This document shows, piece after piece, positions 31,516-40,709 of a stretch of 64,000 nucleotides of DNA (position 1 is its first letter; the number at the start of each line of letters is the position of its first letter). The translations under genes were made by a program, and so were the position numbers. Source of the stretch: Bacteroidales bacterium. GTDB lineage: Bacteria; Bacteroidota; Bacteroidia; Bacteroidales; F082. The notes beneath the pieces are model-generated. The model was not told where the DNA came from. It searched no databases and saw nothing but the letters and a program-made list of their open reading frames with translations. The DNA is taken from contig JAFYIE010000018.1 in the NCBI GenBank assembly GCA_017538795.1, positions 1 through 64,000 of the forward strand. The letters run 5' to 3'.

Positions 31516-31545
31516 GCAAAGATACAAATATTTTTTCTATTTTTG
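31516..31545. promoter_or_regulatory. Overlapping divergent promoters (lipoprotein / panB)
   Basis: TATCTTTG on the minus strand (31516-31523) serves the lipoprotein gene; TATTTTTG on the plus strand (31538-31545) serves panB, 16 bases before its ATG. The gap between the two start codons is only 56 bases, so leaders are very short. Confidence 0.65.
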
Positions 31546-31561
31546 CAAAAAATTTTAAGAA

Positions 31562-32377
31562 ATGTATTTATCACACAACGCTTCTTTGGTCACAACCCAC
31601 GTGCTTCAGGAGATGAAAAACAAGGGTGAAAAGATAGCTATGCTTACCGCATACGATTACACGATGGCTAAGATTCTCGATCAGTCGAACATCGATGTAA
31701 TCCTTGTTGGCGACAGCGCTTCCAATGTGATGGAGGGTCATCCTACCACATTGCCAATTACCCTCGACGAGATGATAATCTACGGTGCCTCGGTGGTTCG
31801 TGCCGTGTCGCATGCCATGGTGGTGGTCGACATGCCGTTCGGTACCTATCAGGGCAACTCAAAAATAGCTCTCGAGTCGGCAATCCGCATCATGAAGGAG
31901 ACGGGAGCCAACGCCGTGAAGATGGAAGGCGGCAAGGAGATTCTCGAATCGGTTGAAAGAATTTTGTGCGCCGGCATCCCTGTCATGGGTCACCTCGGAC
32001 TCACTCCACAAAGCATCAACAAGTTCGGAACGTATGTGGTGCGTGCCAAAGACGAATATGAGGCTAACAAACTGCGTGAAGATGCGCTTCTTTTGCAGGA
32101 AAAAGGTGTGTTCAGCATCGTTTTGGAGAAGATTCCGGCAGCCTTGGCGACAGAAGTGTCAAAATCACTGCACATCCCTACCATCGGCATCGGTGCCGGC
32201 AACGGTTGCGACGGACAGGTTCTCGTTTTGCAGGACATGCTCGGCTTGAGCAACGACTTCTCGCCGCGTTTCCTGCGCCGCTACAACAACCTCTACACCA
32301 GCATCAAAGACAGCGTCCACGCCTACATCAACGATGTGAAAGAGGTGACGTTCCCGAATGATAGTGAACAATACTAA
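31562..32377 (+). CDS. panB: 3-methyl-2-oxobutanoate hydroxymethyltransferase
   Basis: The 271-residue protein is PanB, the first enzyme of pantothenate synthesis, which adds a hydroxymethyl group from methylene-tetrahydrofolate to alpha-ketoisovalerate to give ketopantoate. Family motifs are clear: [64 protein letters not shown] and [15 protein letters not shown]. The length is normal. No other pantothenate gene is adjacent. The Met at 31562 is directly after a Bacteroidota -7 box, so it is well supported. Confidence 0.95.
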   Translation: MYLSHNASLVTTHVLQEMKNKGEKIAMLTAYDYTMAKILDQSNIDVILVGDSASNVMEGHPTTLPITLDEMIIYGASVVRAVSHAMVVVDMPFGTYQGNSKIALESAIRIMKETGANAVKMEGGKEILESVERILCAGIPVMGHLGLTPQSINKFGTYVVRAKDEYEANKLREDALLLQEKGVFSIVLEKIPAALATEVSKSLHIPTIGIGAGNGCDGQVLVLQDMLGLSNDFSPRFLRRYNNLYTSIKDSVHAYINDVKEVTFPNDSEQY

Positions 32378-32382
32378 AATCA

Positions 32383-32437
32383 GTTAGAAGTTAGGAGTTA
32401 GCAGTTAACTTCTCACTTCTAACTTCTAACTTCTAAC
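32383..32437. repeat. TTAGAAGTTAG repeat forming a 19-bp hairpin
   Basis: GTTAGAAGTTAGGAGTTAG (32383-32401) pairs with CTAACTTCTAACTTCTAAC (32419-32437) with one G-U. The right arm ends one base before the ATG of the pseudouridine synthase gene, so it could occlude translation if included in a transcript from panB. Related sequence occurs at 39703-39721 and 54421-54468. Confidence 0.75.
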
Positions 32438-32438
32438 T

Positions 32439-33119
32439 ATGAAAATAAACGACCGCATTCTATTCGAAGACAATCACTTAATAATAGTGAACAAGCTCCC
32501 GAGCGAGATCGTTCAGGGTGACAAAACCGGCGACGTCTGCCTCCTCGACGACGTGAAAGCGTATATCAAGGAGACGAAAAACAAGCCTGGTGAGGTGTTT
32601 GCGGGCCTCGTCCACCGTCTCGACCGTCCTGTCAGCGGAGCGGTGATATTCGCGCGAACCAGCAAGGCACTCAGCCGCATGACGACCATGGTGAAGGACC
32701 GTAACTTCCATAAGACTTATCTCGCCATCGTAAAGAACCGTCCTCCGAAAGACGCCGACGAACTCAACGATTACATGGTGAAAAACGAGGCGCAAAATAA
32801 GTCGTACATAGTGAAAGAGGGGACAAGCGGAGCAAAACTCGCAACCTTGCGCTATCGTGTGGTTGGAAAATCCGACAATTTCTATCTCCTTGAAATAGAA
32901 CTGCTTACAGGTCGCCATCATCAGATTCGATGCCAGCTGGCTCACATCGGCTGTCCTATCAAAGGTGACTTGAAATACGGCTATCCGCGCTCCAATCCCG
33001 ATGCGTCAATTTGTTTGCACTCCTATAAAATCACTTTCGAGCATCCGACGTTGAAGACGCAGATGACGGTGACAGCTCCAATGCCAAAAGGAATGCCTTG
33101 GGATGCATTTAACAATTAG
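32439..33119 (+). CDS. RluA-family pseudouridine synthase
   Basis: The 226-residue protein matches the RluA family catalytic domain: VHRLDRPVSGAVIFARTSKAL with the catalytic aspartate, FHKTYLAIV, and LLTGRHHQIRCQLAHIGCPIKGD. It isomerises uridine in rRNA or tRNA; the target cannot be told from sequence. It lacks the N-terminal S4 domain, like the shorter RluA members. A palindromic repeat lies between it and panB. A long bidirectional terminator follows. Confidence 0.92.
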   Translation: MKINDRILFEDNHLIIVNKLPSEIVQGDKTGDVCLLDDVKAYIKETKNKPGEVFAGLVHRLDRPVSGAVIFARTSKALSRMTTMVKDRNFHKTYLAIVKNRPPKDADELNDYMVKNEAQNKSYIVKEGTSGAKLATLRYRVVGKSDNFYLLEIELLTGRHHQIRCQLAHIGCPIKGDLKYGYPRSNPDASICLHSYKITFEHPTLKTQMTVTAPMPKGMPWDAFNN

Positions 33120-33124
33120 TTTTT

Positions 33125-33203
33125 AAAAATTTTAATGCCCTTTGCAGAAATGCGACCTACCACAGGGTACTGTTGAGCATTTCGAAAAGGGCATTAAAAA
33201 TTT
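33125..33203. terminator. Long bidirectional terminator
   Basis: AAAAATTTTAATGCCCTTTGCAGAAATGC on the left (33125-33153) pairs, with small internal loops, with GCATTTCGAAAAGGGCATTAAAAATTT on the right (33177-33203); given here only as positions, the core is AATGCCCTT/AAGGGCATT. T-runs flank both sides, so it can end the pseudouridine synthase and the convergent M56 gene. Confidence 0.85.
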
Positions 33204-33207
33204 AACG

Positions 33208-35148
33208 TTACTTATTCCATTTCTTATTAAAAGTAATCTTCTCGATTCCGCAGTCTTCCTTGAAATCGTAGAAGTCGACGATGATTTTACCGTCTTTCAC
33301 CACGAAGCTGTAAGGCTGCTGGTCGTCACCTCCAAGGGTGCTGCCGTCGGTGTTTTTAGGCTGGATAGAGCCAGATGATGTGCCGTCATACGAGTACTTG
33401 AAATCGAGGCCGACGTCTTCAAACTGCACCACAGCTTCCTTGCCTTTTTCCTGTGCTGTGAGTTTCATCACAAACAGTCCGTCGTTGTCGTTGTAGAAGT
33501 CCATGGTCATTGTCATGACGTATTTCACACCGTTTTTGGTGCCTTCGCCGGCGCCTTTCCACTTCGTTCCCGAAAGGGCAGTCATGGTGGTTTCACCTTT
33601 GATCTTGAAGTTGATAGGCAGCATCATGGTTGTTCTTACAGGTTTGCCGTTTTGAGTCCCCGGATTAAATTTCGGCATAGCTTTAACAACTCTAATTGCT
33701 TCGGCGTCAAGTTCTTCGTAAACGCCACGCAAAACTTTAACGTCGTTGATGCTTCCGTCTTGTTCAACAACAAACTGCACATAAACCTTGCCTTCGATGC
33801 CTTTTTTCTTTACTGATTCAGGATATTTCAGATTCTCTCTCAAAAATTCCACCATTTTAACTTCTCCGCCAGGGAATGTCGCTGGCATATCAGGTTCAAC
33901 AGGATTTTCTGATTCATCCTTTACCAGTCCGCCAAGAAAATTAAGATCCATGTCTTTTCCGTCAATCTTGACGCTCAAACTGTTGTATTCGTCATGATTT
34001 TTAACGGCGACAATCTCATGATCCCCTATCATGAAAGTGGTGTCGTTTTTAATGTCGTTGAGATCTAAATAATATTTTGTCTCACTAATACTGGCTTCTT
34101 TATCACTGAAAGTGATTTCAAGAGGATCGGAGAACGACAATATACAACCGTCGGATAGTCTGAAATTTGTAAGACTTTGAGCTTCTGTAGTTTTTTCGGC
34201 CTCGGCTGCTTTTTCTGTCGATTTGTTGTTTTGACCGTTTGATTGGCAGTTCGCGAACAATAACAGGGCGAACAGTGGGAGGGTAAGTAATGCCTTGATT
34301 ACCACGCCCTTGGCTTTTTTGCTTTGAGTAATCATTTTGATTCTTTTTTTGGTTAATAAAAAACTGAAGTTATTGCTCATGTTGCTGAAATCGACGGCCG
34401 TGCACTGCTGCAATATCAACATCATGTAGTTTTGTTTGTCAATTCCTGTGGCAACGACATCTCGGTCGGCCATATACTCGTGGAGACTTTGTAACTCTCT
34501 CTTATACAAGTAGATAAATGGGTTGAACCACTGGATAATCATCATCAGCTCCACGAAAAGTATGTCGGCCGAATGGTGATGCGCGATGTGGCTCATCTCG
34601 TGACGCACAATTTCAGCGCTCACGTTCTCATTCGGGAAGAAAGCATAGTTGAAAAACGAATACGAGCCATGCTCCTTCCCCGTGAAAACCGCGGTATATC
34701 CCGACATTTTCTTCTTCGGCGATTTAATTATAATGAAGACGATTTTTCCTAATTTGAAAAGGAATATGAGCGCCGCGCCTATAGCACCTATGAGCCATAT
34801 AAGACCCATAAGCCCTATAAGGTCGAAGCTTTTTTTATTTCTTGTTGTCACCGGCGCGGCTTCAGATTCAGCTTCCAACTCAACCGGAGTGTTTATTATC
34901 ACGCCGTCGGCAGTAATCACAACTTCATCGAGCATGATGCCCTGAAACAGATTTTGTTTGTAGCTGTTAACCTGCGGCAGATTTCTCCCGATGAACACGC
35001 CAGCTGCCGGCAAAATCAACGAGAAACCGAGTGCCACAATAAGGAATGCGCGGTTGAAAACCAATCGGTTGCTGTTGATGAAAAGCAGTCTGTAGGCTAT
35101 CCACAGTACCGCGACCGCTATTGCTATTGAAATAATACTTGTTGTCAT
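33208..35148 (-). CDS. M56 (BlaR1/MecR1-like) peptidase with TonB C-terminal and extra domain
   Basis: The 646-residue membrane protein has four helices in the BlaR1-type part, with the zinc motif HEMSHIAHH and the ELQSLHEYMADRDVV segment. A fifth helix (GVVIKALLTLPLFALLLFANC) leads to a periplasmic region with a TonB C-terminal domain (KYPESVKKKGIEGKVYVQFVVEQDG ... AMPKFNPGTQNGKPV). The last ~110 residues form a lipocalin-like beta domain (LSGTKWKGAGEGTKNGVKY). In Bacteroidota such proteins pair with BlaI-type repressors and may cleave or release them on a signal. The upstream repressor gene overlaps by four bases (ATGA). The signal is unknown. Confidence 0.88.
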   Translation of the reverse strand: MTTSIISIAIAVAVLWIAYRLLFINSNRLVFNRAFLIVALGFSLILPAAGVFIGRNLPQVNSYKQNLFQGIMLDEVVITADGVIINTPVELEAESEAAPVTTRNKKSFDLIGLMGLIWLIGAIGAALIFLFKLGKIVFIIIKSPKKKMSGYTAVFTGKEHGSYSFFNYAFFPNENVSAEIVRHEMSHIAHHHSADILFVELMMIIQWFNPFIYLYKRELQSLHEYMADRDVVATGIDKQNYMMLILQQCTAVDFSNMSNNFSFLLTKKRIKMITQSKKAKGVVIKALLTLPLFALLLFANCQSNGQNNKSTEKAAEAEKTTEAQSLTNFRLSDGCILSFSDPLEITFSDKEASISETKYYLDLNDIKNDTTFMIGDHEIVAVKNHDEYNSLSVKIDGKDMDLNFLGGLVKDESENPVEPDMPATFPGGEVKMVEFLRENLKYPESVKKKGIEGKVYVQFVVEQDGSINDVKVLRGVYEELDAEAIRVVKAMPKFNPGTQNGKPVRTTMMLPINFKIKGETTMTALSGTKWKGAGEGTKNGVKYVMTMTMDFYNDNDGLFVMKLTAQEKGKEAVVQFEDVGLDFKYSYDGTSSGSIQPKNTDGSTLGGDDQQPYSFVVKDGKIIVDFYDFKEDCGIEKITFNKKWNK

Positions 35149-35501
35149 ATATCTTCAATCATTTTTTTCAACTCATCAATCTGCTCCATCGAGAAGTTCT
35201 CCTTTTTCGCGAAAGCTGAAACCAAATCGAGGTACGAGTTGTTGAAATAGTTCTCAACCAATCCCTTGAGCGAACTTTCCGAATACTCCTCTTTACTTAT
35301 TAATGGAAAGTAACGGTTGGCCTTGCAGAACGTCTCGTGCGCCACAAAACCTTTCTTTTCCAGAATTCTTACTACGGTCAGCACAGTGTTATACGCCGGT
35401 TTCGGTTCAGGATACGCCGCCATTATCTCGTTGGCAAAACCACTGCCAATCTTCCAAATCACTTGCATTACTTGCTCTTCAGCTTTAGTCAACTCTTTCA
35501 T
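35145..35501 (-). CDS. BlaI/MecI/CopY-family transcriptional repressor
   Basis: The ~118-residue protein is a BlaI-type winged-helix repressor (MKELTKAEEQVMQVIWKIGSGFANEIMAA, YNTVLTVVRILEKKGFVAHETFCKANRYFPLI). It dimerises and binds TACA/TGTA dyads. Its own promoter (TATATTTG) overlaps a TACAAC-N12-GTTGTA dyad, which suggests autoregulation. It overlaps the start of the M56 gene by four bases, the usual two-gene layout. The Met at 35501 fits the family N-terminus better than the upstream frame to 35540. Confidence 0.9.
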   Translation of the reverse strand: MKELTKAEEQVMQVIWKIGSGFANEIMAAYPEPKPAYNTVLTVVRILEKKGFVAHETFCKANRYFPLISKEEYSESSLKGLVENYFNNSYLDLVSAFAKKENFSMEQIDELKKMIEDI

Positions 35502-35529
35502 AATACATCTTTTTATGTAATTAACGCTG

Positions 35530-35559
35530 CAAATATACAACTTATTTTGTAATGTTGTA
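35530..35559 (-). promoter_or_regulatory. BlaI-type promoter/operator
   Basis: TATATTTG (35530-35537, minus strand) is the -7 box. It overlaps the dyad TACAAC (35536-35541)/GTTGTA (35554-35559), a classical arrangement for BlaI-like autorepression. The operator call is inference from motif and position. Confidence 0.6.
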
Positions 35560-35590
35560 ACTAAAAATTTAGTTTTTATGAAAAAAAATT

Positions 35591-35622
35591 AAAAAAACCC
35601 CACCTATACACGATAGGCGGGG
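35591..35622 (-). terminator. Terminator downstream of rpmF
   Basis: CCCC-ACCTAT (35598-) pairs with ATAGGCGGGG (to 35622) around a short loop, and on the minus strand a T7 run follows. It ends the DUF177-rpmF operon. Confidence 0.85.
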
Positions 35623-35664
35623 AAAAACAATATAAAGATTATGAAAAAAATTTTCTTTGTTTAA

Positions 35665-35853
35665 TTATTTCTTTGCTCCTTCCATGACGAGCTTTCCTTT
35701 GTAATAAAGGTCGCCGTCAACGTAGTATGCTCTGTGGTATACGTGGATTGTGCCTGTTACTGGGCATGTTGCCAATGTTGGAACTTCAGCTTTGTAGTGA
35801 GTTCTTCTCTTTGCGCCTCTTGTGTGAGACTGTCTTCGTTTAGGATGTGCCAT
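35665..35853 (-). CDS. rpmF: 50S ribosomal protein L32
   Basis: The 62-residue protein begins MAHPKRRQSHTRGAKRRTHYKA, the standard start of bL32, followed by a TCPVTGTIHVYHRAYYVDGDLYYKG core. It has only one cysteine, so this is the zinc-free form typical of the phylum. It is located 21 bases after the DUF177 (YceD) gene, an arrangement conserved across bacteria, and a terminator follows. Confidence 0.95.
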   Translation of the reverse strand: MAHPKRRQSHTRGAKRRTHYKAEVPTLATCPVTGTIHVYHRAYYVDGDLYYKGKLVMEGAKK

Positions 35854-35873
35854 TTTACACTATTTTTTAATTA

Positions 35874-36410
35874 TTACTTATCTATTTTACTTTTCAAATC
35901 TTTCATCATTTGTTTCCAGGGATTCTCTTCATCCTCCTCGGTTATCGCCTCCGACTGAGAGAAGTTGTGCAGTTTCGCCAGTACTTCCTGGTTGCACAAG
36001 CTCTCGTCGTCGTGCGTTCTGTGAATTGGTAGCGACAGAATGATGTATTCATAAATCAAATCACTCAAATCGAACTCACTGTCGTCTTTTGTAATGATGA
36101 TGACATCCTCGCCCTCGTCGTTCTTTTCGGCACCGTATTTCAGGTAAATCTCCGCCGAATCCTCAATCTTTTGCTCGTAGTCATCACCGCATCTGTCGCA
36201 CTGAAGAATCACTTTTCCTTCAAAATTCATCGTCAAAACGAACATTGTCTCCATTTTTTCGACGCCTAAATGAAGGTTCACAATTCCTTTTTTCACCTCC
36301 GAATAGTCTCTATCTTCGAAGAATTTGTCGTTGATAACATATTGATAATCAGTATGTCCGAACGGCAAACCTGCCAGTGGAATCGTAAAAATGTTCTCCT
36401 CTTTCTTCAT
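35874..36410 (-). CDS. DUF177 (YceD) domain protein
   Basis: The 178-residue protein matches DUF177/YceD, which is encoded next to rpmF in many bacteria and is linked to 23S rRNA and ribosome assembly. The family patterns are FDDEFN-like acidic loops and the cysteine pair CDRCGDDYEQ, followed by YLKYGAEKNDEGED and DLSDLIYEYIILSLPIHR. The chosen start (MKKEENIFTI) lies just after a TATTTTTG -7 box; the longer frame to 36431 would overlap the transcription start. It is first in the DUF177-rpmF operon. Confidence 0.88.
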   Translation of the reverse strand: MKKEENIFTIPLAGLPFGHTDYQYVINDKFFEDRDYSEVKKGIVNLHLGVEKMETMFVLTMNFEGKVILQCDRCGDDYEQKIEDSAEIYLKYGAEKNDEGEDVIIITKDDSEFDLSDLIYEYIILSLPIHRTHDDESLCNQEVLAKLHNFSQSEAITEEDEENPWKQMMKDLKSKIDK

Positions 36411-36465
36411 TTTATCCAATTCGGGGTGCAAAAATACACTTTTTTTTGTTACGAATTACAAAAAA

Positions 36466-38052
36466 TTAATTTTTTAAACATTCTTTCAACATTTCATCCA
36501 TAGGTTCGTATAACGGATAAAACGCTTCGTCTCCAAAAATGTTCCTTGCTACGTATGCCTTAAACAACTGCACTGTCTTCGCTTTCGCCACTGCTTTCTG
36601 CTCATCGGTGCCGGTTATTTTCTTTTTCTTAGCTTCTTTCAGGATCTCGTTCCACATCGCGTCGGTGAACTTGAACTTCTTGTCGAAATTTCTCTCATCG
36701 CCATATTTCATCAGCTCGTCGCGATGGGTGTCGGAATAGTCGAAAGCATATTGGAAGACAATGCTCGCGTTGACAATCTTGTTGAAGAAATATTCCGTCG
36801 AGTCTTGTCTCAAAGGCACATAGATGTCGGGCATGATGCCGCCGCCGCCGTACACTGTCTTGCCGCCTGGCGTCACATACTTCAGCGAGTCGACGAAGTG
36901 GATGCTGTCGGCGCTGAACATCTCGCCGGAATCATATCTGTCGTAAGCCTCGAGGATATATTTCTCCCTGTCGCCGTCGTAAGGTTTCTGGATGCAACGT
37001 CCCGTCGGGGTGTAGTAACGTGCCACTGTTAATCTCAAACCTGCTCCGTCGCCGAGGTCGAACTGTTCCTGCACCAAGCCCTTGCCGAAGGAACGGCGGC
37101 CGATGATGGTTCCACGGTCGTTGTCCTGAAGCGCGCCGGCCACTATTTCGGAGGCTGACGCTGACCCTTCGTCGATGAGTATTGTCACAGGAGTGTCTTC
37201 CAACATACCGTGCCGGCGCGCGAAGATATACTGCCTGTCGCGGTGCTCGCCTTGTGTGTAGACGATGAGACTGCCTCTTGTGAGGAACTCGTCGGCAATG
37301 TCGACGGCTTCAGACAAATAGCCTCCGGCGTTGCCACGAAGGTCGAAGATGAGCTTCTGCATGCCTTGCTTCTGAAGCTTTTTCACGGCGTTGACAAACT
37401 CCTTGTGCGTGGTCGCGATAAACTTCTCCAACTTGATGTATCCAGTCGTCTCGTTGAGCATATATGCCACGTCGACGCTGTACGTCGGGATGACGTCTCT
37501 TGTGATGGTGAAGTCAAGCAAGTCGGCCACTCCGCGACGGAAAATCTTCACGTCGACCTTGGTGCCTCGCGGCCCTTTGAGGAGCTTCATCACCTTTGAG
37601 TTGTTGATCTTCACTCCCGCGATGAGGCTGTCGCCGACGTAAACTATTCTGTCGCCTGCCAAGATACCTGTCTTCTCCGACGGTCCGCCCTTGATGGTGC
37701 TGATAATCGTCACGGTGTCTTTCTCGATTCTGAACGTCACGCCGATGCCCTCGAAGCTTCCCTGCAGGTCTTCGTTGACTTCTTCAAGAACCTCGGGCTC
37801 GAAATATTCGCTGTGCGGATCCATCTTGTCGATGACGCTTGTCACCGCCTCGACCTGCAACTTGCTCATATTCACTGTGTCGACATAGTTGTTTTCGATG
37901 AGATAAAACACCTTATCTGTCAGGTTCATATCGCCACCTTTATTAATAAGGTATCCGGCAGCGTTGTTTGAACGTGATATTATGATGCCGAGCAGCACGC
38001 CGAAAGCGACTGCCACAGCAAGCCAGACAGGTGTCAAGTATCTGCGTTTCAT
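36466..38052 (-). CDS. S41 family C-terminal processing peptidase
   Basis: The 528-residue protein has an N-terminal membrane anchor (LTPVWLAVAVAFGVLLGIIISR), a PDZ domain (GIGVTFRIEKDTVTIISTIKGGPSEKTG), then the S41 serine-lysine protease domain. The catalytic serine is in LIDEGSASASEI and the lysine in RRSFGKGLVQ. It probably cleaves periplasmic proteins at unstructured C-termini (CtpA/Prc-type). The gene starts in the stop of fabD (TAATG overlap), so it is cotranscribed with it. The length is typical for Bacteroidota members. Confidence 0.93.
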   Translation of the reverse strand: MKRRYLTPVWLAVAVAFGVLLGIIISRSNNAAGYLINKGGDMNLTDKVFYLIENNYVDTVNMSKLQVEAVTSVIDKMDPHSEYFEPEVLEEVNEDLQGSFEGIGVTFRIEKDTVTIISTIKGGPSEKTGILAGDRIVYVGDSLIAGVKINNSKVMKLLKGPRGTKVDVKIFRRGVADLLDFTITRDVIPTYSVDVAYMLNETTGYIKLEKFIATTHKEFVNAVKKLQKQGMQKLIFDLRGNAGGYLSEAVDIADEFLTRGSLIVYTQGEHRDRQYIFARRHGMLEDTPVTILIDEGSASASEIVAGALQDNDRGTIIGRRSFGKGLVQEQFDLGDGAGLRLTVARYYTPTGRCIQKPYDGDREKYILEAYDRYDSGEMFSADSIHFVDSLKYVTPGGKTVYGGGGIMPDIYVPLRQDSTEYFFNKIVNASIVFQYAFDYSDTHRDELMKYGDERNFDKKFKFTDAMWNEILKEAKKKKITGTDEQKAVAKAKTVQLFKAYVARNIFGDEAFYPLYEPMDEMLKECLKN

Positions 38053-38933
38053 TATATTGCCGCGCTTGACAATTCGATGGTTGAGCTCATTCTCTTGAAC
38101 AAGCCTTGAAGCACTGTGCCTGGTCCGACTTCAATAACCTGGTTAACGCCTGCCGCAATCATGTTTTCCATGGTCTGTGTCCAGCAGACAGGTGCTGTGA
38201 GCTGTTTGATGAGGTTGCTCTTGATGATCTCAGGATCTGTCACTGCCTGACCTGTAACGTTCTGATAAACAGGGCAGATTCCTTTCACGAACTTGGTCTT
38301 CTGGATTGCCTCGGCGAGTTCTTCGCGTGCCGGCTCCATCAACGGGCTGTGGAAAGCGCCGCCGACTTTCAACGGCAATGCGCGTTTTGCGCCTGCTTCT
38401 TTCATCTTCTCGCAAGCTATCTCGATGCCTTTCACACTGCCTGAGATGACAACCTGTCCCGGGCTGTTGAAGTTGGCAGGAACGACGACCTCGTTGATAG
38501 AATCGCAAATAGCTCTGATTTTATCATCTTCGAGGTTGATGATTGCCGCCATTGTGCCTGGATTGGCGTCGCAAGCTTTCTGCATGGCCATGGCACGCTG
38601 TGACACGAGCTTCAAACCGTCTTCAAATGTCAAAGTCTGGTTAGCCACCAATGCCGAGAACTCTCCCAATGAGTGTCCAGCCACCATGTCAGGCTTGAAA
38701 TTGTCGCCCAACATCGTTGCCAAAATCACTGAATGAAGGAAGATGGAAGGCTGCGTGACCTTGGTCTGGCGCAAATCCTCATCGGTGCCATCAAACATTA
38801 TTTCTGTGATATTGAAATTTAAAATGTCATTGGCTTTGTTAAACATTTCCTTTGCCTTCGGGAATTTCTCGTAGAGATCTTTTCCCATTCCTACAAATTG
38901 TGCTCCTTGTCCTGGAAATACGTAAGCTTTCAT
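38052..38933 (-). CDS. fabD: Malonyl-CoA-ACP transacylase
   Basis: The 293-residue protein is FabD: MKAYVFPGQGAQFVGMGKDLYE at the N-terminus, the nucleophile in MVAGHSLGEFSAL, the arginine region in QRAMAMQKA, and the histidine in GGAFHSPLMEPA. It transfers malonyl from CoA to acyl carrier protein for fatty-acid synthesis. It precedes the S41 protease gene with overlapping stop and start and follows the BAX-inhibitor-1 gene by 19 bases, so the three may share a transcript. Confidence 0.96.
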   Translation of the reverse strand: MKAYVFPGQGAQFVGMGKDLYEKFPKAKEMFNKANDILNFNITEIMFDGTDEDLRQTKVTQPSIFLHSVILATMLGDNFKPDMVAGHSLGEFSALVANQTLTFEDGLKLVSQRAMAMQKACDANPGTMAAIINLEDDKIRAICDSINEVVVPANFNSPGQVVISGSVKGIEIACEKMKEAGAKRALPLKVGGAFHSPLMEPAREELAEAIQKTKFVKGICPVYQNVTGQAVTDPEIIKSNLIKQLTAPVCWTQTMENMIAAGVNQVIEVGPGTVLQGLFKRMSSTIELSSAAI

Positions 38934-38952
38934 AGTATTTTTAATAATTTAA

Positions 38953-39672
38953 TTAATTTCTTTTTCCGAAAAATCTCAATAAATACAAAAACAGATTCAA
39001 AAAGTCGAGATAGAGATTTAATGCCGCAAAAATCGTAATCTTAACCATTGTCTCGTTGTGGTCGAGTCCAGTCATGCCTATTTGCTTGATTTTCTGAACG
39101 TCGTATGCTGTCAGTCCGGTGAAAATAATCACGCCCGCTATGCTGATGATATAGTCGAGGCCTGCGCTGTGCATGAAGAAATTTACCAACGACGCGATGA
39201 TGATGCCAAACAGTGCCATCAATAATATCGAACCGAACTTGGTGAGGTCGGTGTTGGTGGTGTAGCCCACAATCGCCATGATGCCGAACATTCCTGACGT
39301 TATAATGAAGGTCTTGAAGATGGATGCCGAGGTATAAGCCCAAAATATGAAACTTAAGCTCATTCCCATCAAAATGGAGTAAACAAGATAAAGCAGCACC
39401 ATCGTCGACGCGCTCATCTTTTCAGCGCCAAACGACATGACCAAAATTATCAAGAATGGCGACAGCATCACTATCCATCCGAGTAAGCTCATGGTTACAG
39501 AACCGTTTGGCTTTTCGGATATCAACATTTTGAAAAGGCTCTCACTTGTGCCAAACAGATATGCTGTCAAGGCGGTGATTCCTAACGCCACGAACATCCA
39601 CATGAAGACGTTTGCCACAAATGAATTCGATAAAACCTTTGTCGAATTCTGATATTCAAAATTATTTTCCAT
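38953..39672 (-). CDS. BAX inhibitor-1/YccA family membrane protein
   Basis: The 239-residue protein has seven hydrophobic segments, including FLYLLRFFGKRN at the C-terminus and AGVIIFTGLTAYDVQKIKQIG, the family motif of Bax inhibitor-1/YccA proteins. Members are inner-membrane proteins related to FtsH modulators and pH-dependent calcium leak channels; the precise role is not known. It lies between folE and fabD on the same strand, separated from folE by a single arm of the TTAGAAGTTAG repeat. Confidence 0.92.
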   Translation of the reverse strand: MENNFEYQNSTKVLSNSFVANVFMWMFVALGITALTAYLFGTSESLFKMLISEKPNGSVTMSLLGWIVMLSPFLIILVMSFGAEKMSASTMVLLYLVYSILMGMSLSFIFWAYTSASIFKTFIITSGMFGIMAIVGYTTNTDLTKFGSILLMALFGIIIASLVNFFMHSAGLDYIISIAGVIIFTGLTAYDVQKIKQIGMTGLDHNETMVKITIFAALNLYLDFLNLFLYLLRFFGKRN

Positions 39673-39702
39673 ATCTTTTCACTTTTAAATAATTAACTGT
39701 CA

Positions 39703-39721
39703 AACTTCTAACTTCTAACTA
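39703..39721 (-). repeat. Single arm of the TTAGAAGTTAG repeat
   Basis: AACTTCTAACTTCTAACTA lies between the folE stop and the BAX-inhibitor-1 gene. The second arm, needed to form a hairpin, is absent here. Compare 32383-32437 and 54421-54468. Confidence 0.65.
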
Positions 39722-40336
39722 ATGAAGGTCTTTTCCTAATAAATTAAAGAATTCCGCGCGTGTCTCGCCTCTCTCGAAAGCTCCCACGAAATCGGATGTC
39801 GTCGTCACGGAGTTTTGTTTCTGCACACCTCGCATGCACATACACAGATGGCGCGCCTCGATGACGACGGCGACACCCAGCGGATGCAACGCCTCGTTGA
39901 TGGCTTCTTTTATCTGTGTCGTAAGGCGTTCCTGCACCTGCAGACGGCGTGAATAGGCTTCCACCACTCTCGCTATTTTGCTCAGTCCGGTGATATATCC
40001 GTTCGGGATGTAAGCCACATGCGCCTTGCCGATGAACGGAATCATATGGTGTTCGCACATCGAAAACAGCTCAATGTCCTTGACAATCACCATCTGACGG
40101 TAGTCCTCCTTGAATCTCGCGGAAAGCAGTATCTCCATCGGGTCCATGTTGTAGCCTTGAGTGAGAAACTGCATCGATTTCGCCACGCGCAGAGGTGTCT
40201 TCAGCAGACCTTCGCGGTCGGGGTTCTCGCCAAGCAACTCAAGGATGGCTCTGTAATGCTCCATCAGCTTCTCGGTGCGCTCCGGATTGAACTTCTCGAT
40301 CTTCTCGTAACCGATAATCTCGTTATTTGTCTCCAT
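39719..40336 (-). CDS. folE: GTP cyclohydrolase I
   Basis: The 205-residue protein is FolE, which opens GTP to dihydroneopterin triphosphate for folate synthesis. The zinc and active-site motifs are present: [41 protein letters not shown] and [21 protein letters not shown]. The length is normal. It overlaps the end of the upstream 127-residue membrane protein gene by 14 bases and is probably part of the sprE-bactofilin-folE transcript. The first 16 residues vary between relatives. Confidence 0.96.
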   Translation of the reverse strand: METNNEIIGYEKIEKFNPERTEKLMEHYRAILELLGENPDREGLLKTPLRVAKSMQFLTQGYNMDPMEILLSARFKEDYRQMVIVKDIELFSMCEHHMIPFIGKAHVAYIPNGYITGLSKIARVVEAYSRRLQVQERLTTQIKEAINEALHPLGVAVVIEARHLCMCMRGVQKQNSVTTTSDFVGAFERGETRAEFFNLLGKDLH

Positions 40337-40706
40337 CAGATTTTTTATCTTTTTTTACCAGATGATATGTCTCAAAAACAGTGTAAATCAAATAATAGAT
40401 GAGAAAATCTATCGCAAAACGCTTGCCGTCTTCCTTGAAATTCACCACGTAAACGAAGATGATCGCAAGATAAAGCACCATCTTGACAATGGTCGACGCC
40501 ATATAGAAGTTGGCGAACTTGCGCATGCCTTTTTCCTTCGCCTTCCCGCTAAGGAAAAACATTATCATGCTTACGATGAAGAAAAAACAGGCTATGACAG
40601 GCCACCATATCGTAAGGTGACTGCGCACAAACACCGATGCCACAAAGACAATGAGTGTTAAAACGCACAGCTGTCTTATAAATTTAGCGTTTTTATCGTT
40701 TCCCAT
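40323..40706 (-). CDS. Small four-helix membrane protein
   Basis: The 127-residue protein has four predicted membrane helices ([69 protein letters not shown]). It looks like the uncharacterised ATP-synthase-I-like small membrane proteins of Bacteroidota, but I cannot name it. It sits between a bactofilin gene (three bases) and folE (14-base overlap). Confidence 0.65.
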   Translation of the reverse strand: MGNDKNAKFIRQLCVLTLIVFVASVFVRSHLTIWWPVIACFFFIVSMIMFFLSGKAKEKGMRKFANFYMASTIVKMVLYLAIIFVYVVNFKEDGKRFAIDFLIYYLIYTVFETYHLVKKDKKSDGDK

Positions 40707-40709
40707 ACA

